This document shows, piece after piece, positions 63,986-64,000 of a DNA stretch of 64,000 nt. Made by a program: the position numbers and the translations under genes. This DNA comes from Palsa-883 sp963826975 (GTDB taxonomy: Bacteria; Pseudomonadota; Alphaproteobacteria; Acetobacterales; Acetobacteraceae). Where the stretch lies: assembly GCA_963826975.1 (NCBI GenBank), contig CAWGZJ010000007.1, forward strand, positions 310,001-374,000. The letters run 5' to 3'. The notes under the pieces were generated by a model. The model made no database searches. It worked only from the letters and a program-made list of their open reading frames with translations, and was not told where the DNA came from. Every line of letters begins with the position of its first letter. The first letter of the stretch is position 1.

Positions 63986-64000
63986 AGCTCAGGCGGCAAT

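Noticed and set aside
1..64000. CRISPR array
   Set aside because: No run of regularly spaced direct repeats of 23-40 bp was seen; the tandem repeats present are contiguous and short.

Overview
The window looks like a chromosomal stretch of a high-GC alphaproteobacterium, most likely near Acetobacteraceae/Rhodospirillales. This is inferred from the base composition, the gene families (MlrC-type peptidase with a two-permease ABC system, Rieske oxygenase, CmcJ-type protein, many MFS and SDR genes) and the abundance of IS and integrase fossils. No rRNA and no CRISPR array is visible, and there is one clear tRNA, tRNA-Thr(UGU).

Layout. (1) 1-3782: catabolic genes, with a 5'-partial MFS transporter, a flavin reductase-like protein, a YdjM-type membrane protein and a Rieske oxygenase alpha subunit. 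(2) 3783-4080: a broken tyrosine recombinase fossil in front of tRNA-Thr. (3) 4168-22749: an integrated genetic element of about 18.6 kb. Its integrase starts just after the tRNA, and a 14-bp copy of the tRNA 3' end (attR) closes it at 22736-22749. It carries a retron-like unit (retron-type reverse transcriptase fused to a trypsin-like serine protease, preceded by a candidate msr-msd RNA), a degenerate DUF433/PIN-like toxin-antitoxin pair, small HTH regulators, a ParB-like gene, a RecA-like ATPase next to an iteron-like repeat cluster, and an AAA15 ATPase-DUF4435 fusion resembling single-gene PARIS. Many of its larger genes contain single-base frameshifts, so it reads as a decaying (or poorly sequenced) defence-carrying element.

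(4) 22750-33360: L-isoaspartate methyltransferase, small secreted or zinc-ribbon proteins, a carboxymuconolactone decarboxylase-like protein, an MFS transporter, transposase and recombinase fossils, a large SWIM-SNF2 helicase and a broken resolvase. (5) 33361-40400: a rearranged zone with a putA remnant abutting IS5 and IS630 fragments, and head-to-head truncated aldolase/SDR/GNAT pieces, with an intact alpha/beta hydrolase, a left-handed beta-helix protein and a BT1-type transporter between them.

(6) 40633-50905: an SDR dehydrogenase and an enoyl-CoA hydratase flank a minus-strand operon: amidohydrolase, two Dpp-type permeases, a fused double ATPase, a solute-binding protein and an ADP-forming acyl-CoA synthetase. 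Together these suggest uptake and CoA-dependent breakdown of a small organic or peptide-like substrate. The ATPase and synthetase are each interrupted, by a frameshift and by an in-frame amber codon. (7) 51836-58239: a second minus-strand operon with an MlrC-family peptidase, an M20 peptidase and a taurine/nitrate-type ABC transporter with two different permeases. (8) 58380-64000: a lytic transglycosylase, a DUF952 gene, class I fructose-bisphosphate aldolase, a frameshifted CmcJ/NvfI-type oxidoreductase, and at the edge an AlpA-like HTH gene with a truncated RepA, probably the rim of a second mobile element.
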